Below are positions 18,051-27,154 of a DNA stretch of 64,000 nt, piece after piece; positions within the stretch are counted from its first letter, which is position 1; the number at the start of each line of letters is the position of its first letter. The DNA is taken from contig NZ_QJUI01000005.1 in the NCBI RefSeq assembly GCF_004327285.1, positions 207,792 through 271,791 of the forward strand. The letters are read 5' to 3'. Below the pieces are notes generated by a model. The model was not told where the DNA came from. It was given only the letters and a program-made list of their open reading frames with translations, and made no database searches. Both the position numbers and the translations under genes were made by a program. The DNA comes from Phytopseudomonas daroniae (GTDB lineage Bacteria > Pseudomonadota > Gammaproteobacteria > Pseudomonadales > Pseudomonadaceae).

Positions 18051-19291
18051 CGATCGGGCTATTCGGTGGCGAGGGTGGGCGGGTCAGCGTTCAGGAGCTG
18101 AAGCACGTGCTGCATCGCTACCTGATCGATGCACTGGAAGAAAAGGGCGAGAACCTGTTGGAAGGTGCTCGTACTACCTTGGCGCACTTCGTCACCGAGC
18201 AAGTCGGCGAGTACGTCAGCCGCCGGCATATCGCCATCTCCCGCTATGAAGTGGATCGCTTGGCCGAAGAGCTGGTCGATGAGCTCACCGGTTTCGGACC
18301 CCTGGAAATCCTGCTCAAGGACGAAGGGGTGACTGAAATACTGGTCAACGGCCCGCATCGGGTGTTCATCGAGCGCGGTGGTGTTCTGCAGCTGAGCGAT
18401 CTGCGTTTCATCGATGATCAGCATGTTCTGCGGGTGATCCAGCGCATTCTGGCGCCGGTGGGACGACGTCTCGATGAGTCGTCGCCGATGGTCGATGCGC
18501 GCATGCCCGATGGCAGCCGGATCAACGCGGTGATTCCGCCCGTGGCGCTGGATGGGCCCTGTCTGTCGGTGCGCAAGTTCCGCAAGGATATGCTGCGCAG
18601 CGCCGACCTGCTGGCCAGCAATTCGCTGGATCAGGCCATTCTCAGTTGTGTCGAGCTGATGGTTGGTCGTCGTTGCAACATCATGATCAGCGGCGGCACC
18701 GGCACCGGCAAGACCACCATGCTGAATATGCTCAGCCAGATGATCGACCACCACGAGCGTATCGTCACCATCGAGGATACAGCTGAGCTTTGTCTCAATC
18801 ACGAGCATGTGGTGCGCCTGGAAACCCGCCCTCCCAATGCCGAGGGGCACGGCGAGGTGGCTGCACGGGATCTGGTGCGCAACGCTTTGCGCATGCGTCC
18901 GGATCGTATCGTGCTCGGAGAGATTCGCGGTGTGGAAGTGCTCGATGTGCTGACGGCGATGAACACCGGCCATGACGGTTCCATGAGCACCGTTCACGCC
19001 AATAGCGCCCAGGATGCCCTGCTGCGTCTGGAAACCCTGGTCGGGCTATCCGGTGTGCAGGTGGCAGAGCGCACCTTGCGGCAGATGATCTGTGCCGCGC
19101 TGGATGTGGTGATTCAGTTGACCCGTCTGCCGGATGGTCGGCGTTGCGTCAGTGAGGTGGTCGAAGTCGTTGGCTTGCGTGAAGATCAATACGTGACCAA
19201 CACCCTGTTTCGCCTTGATCGCAACGGAACCGGCACCTTCTGCCGCGAAGCGGCGAATCCGGCAGGGCACAAGTTGTACCGCGCGCTATAG
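18047..19291 (+). CDS. tadA: TadA/CpaF secretion ATPase of the Flp pilus
   Basis: Cytoplasmic hexameric ATPase powering pilus assembly. The start ATG 18047 overlaps the tadZ stop; the ORF's upstream extension lies inside tadZ. It has an N-terminal domain, then the GSPE/CpaF core: Walker A GGTGTGKT (216-223), an Asp box [10 protein letters not shown], Walker [10 protein letters not shown], and a His box [19 protein letters not shown]. The motif [24 protein letters not shown] near 80-103 is typical of TadA. Length 414 aa is standard. Confidence 0.96.
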   Translation: MTIGLFGGEGGRVSVQELKHVLHRYLIDALEEKGENLLEGARTTLAHFVTEQVGEYVSRRHIAISRYEVDRLAEELVDELTGFGPLEILLKDEGVTEILVNGPHRVFIERGGVLQLSDLRFIDDQHVLRVIQRILAPVGRRLDESSPMVDARMPDGSRINAVIPPVALDGPCLSVRKFRKDMLRSADLLASNSLDQAILSCVELMVGRRCNIMISGGTGTGKTTMLNMLSQMIDHHERIVTIEDTAELCLNHEHVVRLETRPPNAEGHGEVAARDLVRNALRMRPDRIVLGEIRGVEVLDVLTAMNTGHDGSMSTVHANSAQDALLRLETLVGLSGVQVAERTLRQMICAALDVVIQLTRLPDGRRCVSEVVEVVGLREDQYVTNTLFRLDRNGTGTFCREAANPAGHKLYRAL

Positions 19292-19323
19292 CAACCTGGT
19301 CTGCCAGAGCCAAGGAGAAGGTA

Positions 19324-20205
19324 ATGAGCGCATCTTTGCTGTTGGGGCTGATCTGTCTGACGCTGTTGGCGCTGGGCCTGATTCTGTTGCGCAAGAGCCG
19401 TGTATTGGCGGCCTCGGAGCAGGTCATGCAGCGGCTGCTGGTGAACCAGCCGGAGTCCCGGCGAGCCAAAAGCCTAAGCCATCTGGACAAATTGTTCCTG
19501 CGTGCCGGCGTCAGTCGACCACGGCGGGGGATGGGCCTGTGGCTGGCGATCTGGTTGGGCGGCGCGGTGCTGGGAATGCTGATCGGCCATTGGCTTGGTC
19601 TGCTGGTGATGTTGCTGCTGCCATTGATCATCGGGCGGCTGTTCATCGCCCTGCGCTATCGGCGCCGGGTGCTGCGGATGATCGAGCAACTGCCGACCTT
19701 TCTCGATCACGTCATTCGTAGCCTGAAATCCGGGCGCACCCTGGGAGATGCCTTGTTGCTGGCGATGGAAAACGCCCCCGATCCGTTGCGCGGAGCCATG
19801 GGCCGTACACGACGCAATGTGCAACGCGGCATGGGCTTGGGTGATGCGCTGCAGGACTTTGCCGATTTGTACGAGCGGGAAGAGTTTCAGGTATTGGCAC
19901 TCGGGGTGCGGGTCAATCAGCGTTATGGCGGCAACAGCAGCGAATTGCTGCAGAACCTGATCCGCCTGATCCGCGAGCGTGAACAGAGTGCACGCAAGCT
20001 GCGGGCGCTGACTGGCGAGACGCGAATCAGTGCCTATGTCATGGGTGGGCTGCCGCTGGCGCTGGCCAGCTATATTTTCCTCACCAATCCGGATTTCATG
20101 CTGGGCATGTGGCAGGAACCCACCGGGCGAATGGTTCTGTTGCTGGCGTTCGTCTTGCAGGCGCTTGGCAGCATTGCCCTCTGGCGCATGTTGAGGAGCC
20201 TTTGA
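19324..20205 (+). CDS. tadB: TadB, inner-membrane platform protein
   Basis: Polytopic GspF-domain protein that with TadC forms the inner-membrane platform. One N-terminal membrane helix (LLLGLICLTLLALGLILL), a pair near 70-105 (LWLAIWLGGAVLGMLIGHW; LLVMLLLPLIIGRLFI), a cytoplasmic T2SSF domain (FLDHVIRSLKSGRTLGDALLLA) and C-terminal helices (YVMGGLPLALASYIF; MVLLLAFVLQALGSIALW) are visible. RBS GGAGAAGG precedes the ATG. The final TGA overlaps tadC's ATG by one base. Confidence 0.93.
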   Translation: MSASLLLGLICLTLLALGLILLRKSRVLAASEQVMQRLLVNQPESRRAKSLSHLDKLFLRAGVSRPRRGMGLWLAIWLGGAVLGMLIGHWLGLLVMLLLPLIIGRLFIALRYRRRVLRMIEQLPTFLDHVIRSLKSGRTLGDALLLAMENAPDPLRGAMGRTRRNVQRGMGLGDALQDFADLYEREEFQVLALGVRVNQRYGGNSSELLQNLIRLIREREQSARKLRALTGETRISAYVMGGLPLALASYIFLTNPDFMLGMWQEPTGRMVLLLAFVLQALGSIALWRMLRSL

Positions 20206-21095
20206 TGGGTGCCTTGCTTCTGCTCAGCTCGTTGTTGCAGCTGCTTACCGCCCTGGTGTTCTTCTATCTGGCGGTGGACGATCTGCGGGCTCGTCGTCAG
20301 TTCAGCCAACGCATGGGGACGGATGCGCGTATGTCCGGGGTCGGAGTATTACGTGGCATAGGCACCAGCTCGCTGGGGCGGCGCACCCTGAGCATGGACG
20401 GCGAAACCCGGCAATTGCTCAATCGCCTGGGCTGGCGCAAGCGCAGCCAGCAATCGTTATTCTCGGCCATTCAGTTGGCAACTCCGCTCGCCTTGTTCGT
20501 ATTGGTGGTGATCATTCAGTTGTTGCTGGACGAGGCGCCCAAGCCCGTCTGGCTGGCACCGGTATTCGCTCTCGGTATTGGCTACCTGATTCCCAAGCGC
20601 GTACTGGCCTGGGCCGCCAGGAATCGACAGGAGGCCCTGGCCATTGAGGTGACGACCTTCATTCCGTTGCTGCGCATGCTGTTCGATGTCGGTATGACCG
20701 TGGAACAGTCCCTGCGGGTGCTCAGCAAGGAGTCGCAGAAGATTCTGCCGCACGTGAGTGAAGAGCTGCGCCTGGTTCTGGTGCGTGTGGATGCAGGGCT
20801 GGAATTGAGCCGGGAACTGCATGACATGGCGCTCCTGTTGGACGTGGATGAGGTCACTGGTTGTGTCGTGATCCTCGAACAACTGATCGTCCAGGGAGGC
20901 GGCGCCATGGCGTCACTTCTGGCGCTCAAGGAGCTGATCGATGATCGGCGTCACACGGCTCTTGAAGAAAGAGTTTCCAAACTGTCCGGGAAGATGTCCG
21001 TCGTGATGATGGTGTTTCTGTTCCCGGCCTTGTTGATCGTATTGGCAGGCCCTGGGTTCATCGCAATCATCGGGGCACTAGGGGATATGAGATGA
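20205..21095 (+). CDS. tadC: TadC, inner-membrane platform protein
   Basis: Second GspF-domain platform protein. The start ATG at 20205 follows GAGGAGCC and overlaps the tadB stop; the open frame further up lies inside tadB. Membrane helices near 2-20, around 90-135 (PLALFVLVVIIQLLLD; VWLAPVFALGIGYLIP) and at the C-terminus (VVMMVFLFPALLIVLAGPGFIAII) frame the T2SSF domain (FIPLLRMLFDVGMTVEQSLRVL). 296 aa. The stop overlaps the tadD start (ATGA). Confidence 0.93.
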   Translation: MGALLLLSSLLQLLTALVFFYLAVDDLRARRQFSQRMGTDARMSGVGVLRGIGTSSLGRRTLSMDGETRQLLNRLGWRKRSQQSLFSAIQLATPLALFVLVVIIQLLLDEAPKPVWLAPVFALGIGYLIPKRVLAWAARNRQEALAIEVTTFIPLLRMLFDVGMTVEQSLRVLSKESQKILPHVSEELRLVLVRVDAGLELSRELHDMALLLDVDEVTGCVVILEQLIVQGGGAMASLLALKELIDDRRHTALEERVSKLSGKMSVVMMVFLFPALLIVLAGPGFIAIIGALGDMR

Positions 21096-22135
21096 AGCGT
21101 GTAGTGATTGCGGTAGGGTTGATTGGGTTGTTGGGGGGCTGCGCCGGAAACGTTCCCGATTCATCCTGGCTGGTCGATCGTGCCAAGACGGCGCCGAAGG
21201 CCTGTGCACCGCTTTCCCAGGATCAGGAGTTGGCGCTCAACCTGGCACAGCAAACCACTGAAGAGGGGCGCCTGCACGCCGCCCTGGCCAACCTGGAGCG
21301 TTTGCCCAGCAGCTTGCCCGAAGCGCGTTTGCACAAGGCTCGTATCCTGCGCACGCTGAATCGACCGGAGGCCAAGGGACTGTATGCCAGCCTGGTCGAT
21401 ACCTGCCTGAGGGCCCAGGGCGAGCACGGCCTGGGCCAGCTCGCCAGCACTGACAAACATTATGACGAAGCGCTTGTGCGCATGCGGCGGGCCGCCAGCC
21501 TGGATCCGACCAGCGCCGCCATTCGTAATGACCTGGGTGTGGTGTATATGAACCTGGGGCGTATGGAAGAGGCTCGCTTCGAGCTGCTGACCGCCATAGA
21601 GCTGAATGAAGCAGAAAGGCAGTCGGGATTGAACCTGCTGACCCTGTTGATTTACCAGCAGAACCTCACCCAGGCCAGTGCCTTGGTGAAACGCATGTCT
21701 TTCAGCCCCAGCCAGTACCGTGCTGCCGGTGAGCGCGCTCAGGCATTGCGTCGTCAGCTCGGTCAAACAGCTGCCGTTGCGACTTCCGCTGGCGAGAGGC
21801 CGGTACCCGCCAGGCCTGCCGCCTCGGCGCCCGCTCTCGTCGCCCCGGCAGGGGTGATCCAGGTGCCGCAAGTTTCTGCGCCCTTGGCGCTGCCCGCGCA
21901 GGTGCGCCCAGCGTCTGCCGCCGTAGCACAGCCAACTGCGACAGGTGCAGTGACCAGGGCATCGTCGGTTCCCGCAACACCTGTTACGCCTGCTGCACCT
22001 GTAGCACCAGTGGTGCCTGGCGTTACCAGAGCCCCGACCGTTTCCTCGGCACCCGTTGCAATCGAGATGCGGGAGGGTCGGTTGATCGTTCCTGCCGACG
22101 GTGGCGACGTCAGGGTAGAAGCCACCACCCATTGA
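21092..22135 (+). CDS. tadD: TadD, TPR-containing lipoprotein
   Basis: Pilotin-like lipoprotein of the Tad machine. The lipoprotein signal (VVIAVGLIGLLGGC, Cys at about 17) precedes tetratricopeptide repeats (LNLAQQTTEEGRLHAALANLERL; LGQLASTDKHYDEALVRMRRAASLDPTSAA; LGVVYMNLGRMEEARFELLTAIELN). The last 100 residues are an Ala/Pro/Val-rich low-complexity tail, longer than in the TadD I remember. It ends with a short EMREGRLIVPADGGDVRVEA segment. It is the last core tad gene before the element-interrupted gene. Confidence 0.92.
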   Translation: MKRVVIAVGLIGLLGGCAGNVPDSSWLVDRAKTAPKACAPLSQDQELALNLAQQTTEEGRLHAALANLERLPSSLPEARLHKARILRTLNRPEAKGLYASLVDTCLRAQGEHGLGQLASTDKHYDEALVRMRRAASLDPTSAAIRNDLGVVYMNLGRMEEARFELLTAIELNEAERQSGLNLLTLLIYQQNLTQASALVKRMSFSPSQYRAAGERAQALRRQLGQTAAVATSAGERPVPARPAASAPALVAPAGVIQVPQVSAPLALPAQVRPASAAVAQPTATGAVTRASSVPATPVTPAAPVAPVVPGVTRAPTVSSAPVAIEMREGRLIVPADGGDVRVEATTH

Positions 22136-22170
22136 GCAAAACACTGCGCAACAGCGATCAGGAGAGCGTT

Positions 22171-22716
22171 ATGAACAGGAAAATGCCAGGGTCTGTTGAC
22201 GTTTCACGCACGGCCGCGCCGGAGCTCGTTTTGCCGCGAGGCAAGGCACGAGCCGCGAAGTTTAGTGGGCCAAATGAGCCATCGAGTAGCGCCGCATCGC
22301 GCAAAAACGGGCCCGGCCCTGCGGGTTGCGCGGGAAATCTCGCCATGCGTTGTTGGAGGACTTGGCAAGGGAACAACCATTACCGGCGTCCTCCGCCTCG
22401 CCTGGCGAGATTTCTCGCTGCAACGCGGCTTGCGCTGAAACGTCAACAGACCCTAGGTTGTCTGCTGTTGGCGTGCCTGCCGCTGGTGACGCTGGCCGCA
22501 AGTGAAGACAGAAGGCATGGCTTGATCGGCAGTAATGCTGAAACCCAGACAGAGTATTGGTTACGCGTTCAGCGTGACGGGCTGCAAGCATCCCGTCACG
22601 CTCAGGTATCGACACCTGCTGAACGTGAACTCGCCATGCAGCGCTGGCTGGAAAGCCATAAACACCCCATACCAGAGTTCTTTGATCAGGAAGCGGGTGG
22701 AGAGCTGAGCAAGTAA
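22171..22716 (+). CDS. DUF3613-like tad-locus protein with an in-frame MITE inserted ahead of its signal peptide core
   Basis: The start is ATG 22171 behind AGGAGAG; a TTG at 22132 is a poorer choice. After MNRKMP the frame runs through 89 codons of a 267-bp inverted-repeat element and re-enters native sequence at GCLLLACLPLVTLAAS, the hydrophobic core and cleavage region of a signal peptide. Removing 22189-22455 rebuilds MNRKMPGCLLLACLPLVTLA, a normal signal peptide, and a 92-aa precursor. The mature part (TEYWLRVQRDGLQASRHAQVSTPAERELAMQRWLES) resembles the DUF3613 protein encoded at this place in P. aeruginosa (PA4298 by memory). Export of the 181-aa form is doubtful; an ATG near 22345 inside the element could instead serve as start. 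Confidence 0.75.
   Translation: MNRKMPGSVDVSRTAAPELVLPRGKARAAKFSGPNEPSSSAASRKNGPGPAGCAGNLAMRCWRTWQGNNHYRRPPPRLARFLAATRLALKRQQTLGCLLLACLPLVTLAASEDRRHGLIGSNAETQTEYWLRVQRDGLQASRHAQVSTPAERELAMQRWLESHKHPIPEFFDQEAGGELSK
22188..22455. mobile_element. MITE-like element, 19-bp terminal inverted repeats AGGGTCTGTTGACGTTTCA
   Basis: The left end AGGGTCTGTTGACGTTTCA (22188-22206) is the exact inverted complement of the right end at 22436-22454. No transposase is encoded in the roughly 265 bp. A 52-bp short form with the same ends lies at 55728-55779. Flanks are CA on the left and TA on the right, so a 2-bp TA-type duplication is possible but not clean here. Confidence 0.85.
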
Positions 22717-22870
22717 ATACATTCAGCAATGTATGTCGTGAGCGTTGAGTAGTTGCTCAATGTTCATGGCAGGTAAGGGTGTAGACCATTCGGTAAAATT
22801 GTACAGAATGATTGAGCGTATAGATAAACTTGTACGAAAAGCAGAATGCCCATGAATAGCGTGCTGTGCT

Positions 22871-23617
22871 TTAGTTCATATAGCTCGCATGAGTCGGATA
22901 GGAAAGTGCCAGCTGAGTGCGGTTGTGAACGCGCGTTAGCCTGAGTATCTGTGAAACATAAAGTTTTACAGTATTCTCTGTGATCCCCAGTTCACAGGAT
23001 ATTTGGTAGTTGGTCATGCCTTTGGCGATCAGTTGTGTGACGGCCAGCTGCCTTTTCGATAGTTTGTCGAAGGGTTCGGGGATATCGAAACCAGCAGGGG
23101 AGGGCAGGTAAGCAACGCTTCTCGCCGTAGTGGAAGGTGGCGTGGGGGCTGCATCTGTGCGCATGTCGTGCAAGGACACGGCCAGATCCTGAATGCGCAG
23201 TTTGATCTGCTGATCCTTGGTCTGTTGCTCCAGCCGCTCGTACAGACGACTCACGCCAACCCTAAGTTCGTCCAGGTCGACCGGTTTCTGATAGTAGTCG
23301 GATACCCCGGCGCGCAGGGCCTGAATGACATCCTGTTTGTCTGCGCTACCGGTGAACAGGGCTATTTCGTAAAGGCGCCCTGGAGCTGCCAGGTTCGCCA
23401 GTTCGCCGACCAGTTGCAGGCCGGTGAGGCCGGGCATATGAATATCGCTGAGTATGATGCCAATGCGGCGATCCTGTTGGAATACTTGCAGGGCATCCTG
23501 TGCAGTGTGACAACTCGTTACACTATAACCGGCATGCTCAAGAAACTCTTTAAGCTCCTCAGCGATGAGCGGCTCGTCGTCGACGACTAATATCCGTACG
23601 GGATGGGGGCTGTCCAT
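22871..23617 (-). CDS. pprB: PprB, response regulator of the Flp/Tad locus
   Basis: NarL/LuxR-type response regulator that activates the flp-tad-rcp genes in P. aeruginosa, paired with PprA. The receiver has acidic residues in VVDDEP, phospho-acceptor Asp in IILSDIHMPGLTG (about 58), Thr in LFTGSAD and Lys in YYQKPVDLDEL. A coiled linker follows, then a C-terminal LuxR HTH (LSKRQLAVTQLIAKGMTNYQISCELGITENTVKLYVSQIL). It is transcribed towards the operon end. Between it and the DUF3613-like gene (22717-22870) there is only AT-rich sequence with short hairpins and no tadG. Confidence 0.92.
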   Translation of the reverse strand: MDSPHPVRILVVDDEPLIAEELKEFLEHAGYSVTSCHTAQDALQVFQQDRRIGIILSDIHMPGLTGLQLVGELANLAAPGRLYEIALFTGSADKQDVIQALRAGVSDYYQKPVDLDELRVGVSRLYERLEQQTKDQQIKLRIQDLAVSLHDMRTDAAPTPPSTTARSVAYLPSPAGFDIPEPFDKLSKRQLAVTQLIAKGMTNYQISCELGITENTVKLYVSQILRLTRVHNRTQLALSYPTHASYMN

Positions 23618-23801
23618 GCGGTACTACTTCCTAGAGTCTGGAGAGGGTTGACCATGTGGCGAAAGGATAGCTATGACCTAAGTTATAGTCAAAGGGACTA
23701 CGCCAAAAGAATATTAATATAAAGTTATATCGCTTTAGTCATGTATGGTGACGAAGGCTTATTTCCATTATGTTGGGTGGCGCCCCGAAAAAATTGAAAG
23801 G

Positions 23802-24278
23802 TTACTGCCTGGCTATTAACCAAAGGCTGCTAATTGCGAATCCGAGAAAGAGGAAGGGCGCGTAAGGATGATTTTTCAGCTTTGGCATTGCCAGGTACTT
23901 AAATTTTTTCGGAATTAAAAGCAGTAGCTCAGGTTGAAAGCGGGTCAGGAGTGTCCAGCAGCACAGTGCGAGCGCTGCGCCGATGACGCTAAGCAGCACG
24001 TGCATGGCATCACTGGCGACACCCAATGCAACCAGCAACTTGACGTCAGCTGCGCCTATCTGGCGGGTCAGGTAGCCGGGCAGGGAAAGCGCGCAGGCTA
24101 CTACGGCAGCGAGAACGGCAGCAGTTGGAGTGGCTCCGGTGAGGGTGTTACCCGACCAGAGCAGATACAGGATTGCGATGGCCAGCCCACCTAGGGTCAG
24201 CTGGTTGGCGATCCGGCGTTGTTGCGCATCCTGAAACGCACAGGCTGCTAGCCAGCACAGTAAGACGATGTAATTCAT
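23802..24278 (-). CDS. fppA: FppA/TadV-type prepilin peptidase
   Basis: Inner-membrane aspartic peptidase (A24) that cleaves the Flp leader. The start is set at 24278 (MNYIVLLCWL), which begins directly with the first membrane helix; the upstream extension of 27 residues is polar and unlikely. The first catalytic Asp is in FQDAQQRRIANQLT (about 17). The second active-site motif reads GAADVKLL, where GxGD is the rule: the second Gly is Ala while the Asp is kept. Six or so hydrophobic helices are visible. 158 aa. It lies divergently next to pprA. Confidence 0.88.
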   Translation of the reverse strand: MNYIVLLCWLAACAFQDAQQRRIANQLTLGGLAIAILYLLWSGNTLTGATPTAAVLAAVVACALSLPGYLTRQIGAADVKLLVALGVASDAMHVLLSVIGAALALCCWTLLTRFQPELLLLIPKKFKYLAMPKLKNHPYAPFLFLGFAISSLWLIARQ

Positions 24279-24376
24279 GGGTTGTTTTCTGGTTGAGGGC
24301 GGTACGCCATCCGAATCAAACAGCTGCCACCTGGGTGGCCGAGAGCGCTGTTGGATCATGTTAGGTGAGCCGGACG

Positions 24377-27085
24377 ATGCATGTCTTCAAGGATTGGTTC
24401 AAGCGCGAGTCCGACTCGCCCGTGGTGCGGGAAGCACCGGGCATTTCCGCCAATAGCAGCCCCTGCCTGAACCTGAGCATCGATCTGCAGGGTCAGGTGC
24501 TCGAGGTTTCCGGCAACCTGTCCAGCCGATTGCGCGTTTCAGCGCAGCAGACGACCGCACTGGAAGATCTGCTCTACGGGCAGAGTCGATACCTGGTGTC
24601 GGATCTGGGCGCTTTCGCCCAGCAAATGCTCGATTTGTCCTTCACCACTCGGGACGGCGGCATCCTGCACACCCGCGGCTGGATGCAGGCGGTGCCGGAT
24701 GGCTGGTCGCTGCAGGCCTTCGAGGTTGGCGACTTCGTGGCTCGGTTGCAGGCCTGTGAACAGCGGCTGCAGGTGTTCGCGCAGGTCAGTTCACTGGCGC
24801 AGGTCATACGCAGTACCGAGCGGGTGGAGCTTTCCCGGCAGTTGCCAGGCTGGCTGGCGACACTGGCCCAGACGCTACAGGTAACCTGTGTGGCGCTGGC
24901 AGTGCCGGATACGCTACGCGGTGGCTGGCAGATCGCTGGCCAGCATAGTGACGCGATGGCGCCGGCTTTCTGGGAGGATGGCCAGCAGCTGCCCCTGGAT
25001 CTGTGCCATTACGATGCGCAGCAGCCCGTGCAGTGGCTACGCGGCGAGCGGGATGGCCCCGAATGGCATGCCGGAGACTCCGTCTGGCTGGTGCCTTACA
25101 GTGATTATCAGGGCGCGCGCGCCTGGTTGCTGTGTTCACCGTATATTGCCCACCAGCACATGCCGGAGCTCAATACCCGCGATTGGCTGGATCTGTTCGC
25201 TCACGTCGCGGCACCTCTGCTGCAGCGGCTCGATGAGCAGGCTCGCAAGGCCCATGGCGAACGCCTCGATATCCTTCAGGATCTGCTGGGAACCGGCTGG
25301 TGGGAATACCTGCCACGTAGCGGCGCTTTCCTGCTGGCGCCCAATCTGGTGCAACGCTTCGCTCTCGACCCGCAAGCATCGGTGACCCTCGCCGATTGGC
25401 TGGAGCTGCTCAGTCCGGCTGATCGTGATGAGTTTCAGGTGCGCCTGGCCGATGCCGAAACCGCGGGCAAACCCTTCGAGCAGATCGTCCGCCTGCGTGA
25501 CGACGAAAAGGGGCTTTGCTGGTTCCGCATCCATACCCGCATTCTCACCGTCAATGGCCAGCACCGTATCGTCGGAGCGGTGTTGGATATTGATGACATG
25601 AAGGGCAAGGAGTTGGAGGCCGACGCGGCGACGGCCAGATTGAAGAATCTGGTCGCCAGCGCTCCGGCCCTGATCTATGTGCAGCGCTATGAGGAGGGGG
25701 CCTTCGCCCTGACCTTCTGCAGCGACAGTACCCGCGCACTCCTGGGTTATACGCTGGACGACCTCATTCGCCGGCCTCTCGCCGACTTCATTCACCCCGA
25801 CGACCGCGACACCTACTTCACGCGTACCCGTACCCTGCTCGCTCAGGGCGCTGCCAGCTGCAGCTATCGATTCATCGACAGCGATGGTGAGTACCACTGG
25901 TTGCAGGATGAAGTGAAACTGCTGCGTGACGAGCGTGGCATTCCGGTCGAAGCGGTAGGGTTATGCCTGGACGTTACCGACGCTGCGTTGGCTGCCGAGC
26001 GGGTGCGGGAGAGTGAGGAGCGTTACCGGATTCTGGTCGAAGACTCCCCGGCAATCATCTGTCGTTACCAGCCGGATCTGAGCCTGACGTTCGCCAACCG
26101 GCCGCTCGCCCAGTATCTGGGCATCAGCCAGGAGAAGTTGCAGGGCATCAGCCTGGCTGCCTATTTGTCGCAGCAGGAGCTTGCGCAATTCCAGGAGCGC
26201 CATCGCCAATTGACGCCTCAGCAACCGGTGGGTACTGCGTTGGTGCGTATGGATCTGCCGGGGCGCGAGCATGTCTGGTGGGAGCTGTCCGAGCGCGGTG
26301 TCTTCAGCGATAGTGGAAAATTGCTCGAGGTACAGGCTGTGGGGCGCGACGATACCGAGTTGCAGAAAGCTCGGCAGATGCTCAACCAGAGCGCCAAGAT
26401 GGCGGTGTTGGGAGAGATGGCCACCGGCCTGGCCCATGAGATCAATCAGCCGCTCAATGTCATGCGCATTGCCTTGACCAATACCCTCAATGGCGTGGAG
26501 AACGGTTCGGCGACGCCTGATTATCTGAAGAACAAGCTGGAACGCATCGAGCAGCAGGTCGCCCGGGCGGCGAAGATAGTCAATCACATGCGCATCTTCG
26601 GTCGCCGCTCGGAGGTCGAGGGAGACCTGTTCAGCCCTGACGCGGCCATCGAGGGCGCGCTGACCCTGATTCGCGAGGGTGAACTGAGCAAGGACATCGA
26701 ACTGACCGTCAAGCTGTGCGGCTCGCCGCAGGTGAAGGGCCATGCCGATCAGCTCGAGCAGGTCATCATCAACCTGCTGGTCAATGCCAGGGATGCGTTG
26801 CTCAGTGCCCGGGAGAAGAATCCGGGACTGGAGCCGCATATCCTGGTGCAGAGTGAACGGGACGCGAGCCTGGTGATCGTGCAGATACAGGATAATGCCG
26901 GTGGCATCGATCCGCTGCTGCTCGACCGCGTGTTCGACCCTTTCTTCACCACCAAGCCGGTGGGCAAGGGAACGGGGTTGGGGCTTTCGGTCAGTTACGG
27001 GCTGGTCAGTCAGATGGGTGGCAAGCTGGGTGTGAGCAATCGGGAGCATGGCGCCTGCTTCCGTATCGAGCTACCTGCTGCCTAG
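24377..27085 (+). CDS. pprA: PprA, PAS-containing sensor histidine kinase
   Basis: Sensor kinase partner of PprB. I prefer ATG 24377 (AGGTGAG eight bases upstream) over the in-frame GTG at 24365, which is part of that AGGTGAG. There is no membrane helix, so it is cytoplasmic. It has an N-terminal PAS-like region, a GAF-like region and at least two PAS/PAC repeats (RTLLGYTLDDLIRRPLADFIHPDD; ESEERYRILVEDSPAIICRY). The DHp helix has the phospho-acceptor His in GLAHEINQPLNVMRIAL (about residue 687). The HATPase has N box NLLVNARDALL, G1 DNAGGID and G2 GKGTGLGLSVSYGLV. 902 aa. No receiver is fused, so it signals to PprB or possibly to the lone receiver at 13648. Confidence 0.92.
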   Translation: MHVFKDWFKRESDSPVVREAPGISANSSPCLNLSIDLQGQVLEVSGNLSSRLRVSAQQTTALEDLLYGQSRYLVSDLGAFAQQMLDLSFTTRDGGILHTRGWMQAVPDGWSLQAFEVGDFVARLQACEQRLQVFAQVSSLAQVIRSTERVELSRQLPGWLATLAQTLQVTCVALAVPDTLRGGWQIAGQHSDAMAPAFWEDGQQLPLDLCHYDAQQPVQWLRGERDGPEWHAGDSVWLVPYSDYQGARAWLLCSPYIAHQHMPELNTRDWLDLFAHVAAPLLQRLDEQARKAHGERLDILQDLLGTGWWEYLPRSGAFLLAPNLVQRFALDPQASVTLADWLELLSPADRDEFQVRLADAETAGKPFEQIVRLRDDEKGLCWFRIHTRILTVNGQHRIVGAVLDIDDMKGKELEADAATARLKNLVASAPALIYVQRYEEGAFALTFCSDSTRALLGYTLDDLIRRPLADFIHPDDRDTYFTRTRTLLAQGAASCSYRFIDSDGEYHWLQDEVKLLRDERGIPVEAVGLCLDVTDAALAAERVRESEERYRILVEDSPAIICRYQPDLSLTFANRPLAQYLGISQEKLQGISLAAYLSQQELAQFQERHRQLTPQQPVGTALVRMDLPGREHVWWELSERGVFSDSGKLLEVQAVGRDDTELQKARQMLNQSAKMAVLGEMATGLAHEINQPLNVMRIALTNTLNGVENGSATPDYLKNKLERIEQQVARAAKIVNHMRIFGRRSEVEGDLFSPDAAIEGALTLIREGELSKDIELTVKLCGSPQVKGHADQLEQVIINLLVNARDALLSAREKNPGLEPHILVQSERDASLVIVQIQDNAGGIDPLLLDRVFDPFFTTKPVGKGTGLGLSVSYGLVSQMGGKLGVSNREHGACFRIELPAA

Positions 27086-27154
27086 GGCTGATTCCTGAGC
27101 CCTGCCGTGGACGTGGCATCATGGCCGCCTTGTCCATGACGTTCGGGAAATAAC

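Noticed and set aside
22132..22716. TTG start at 22132 for the interrupted tad-locus gene
   Set aside because: ATG 22171 has an AGGAGAG ribosome site and directly precedes the split signal peptide.
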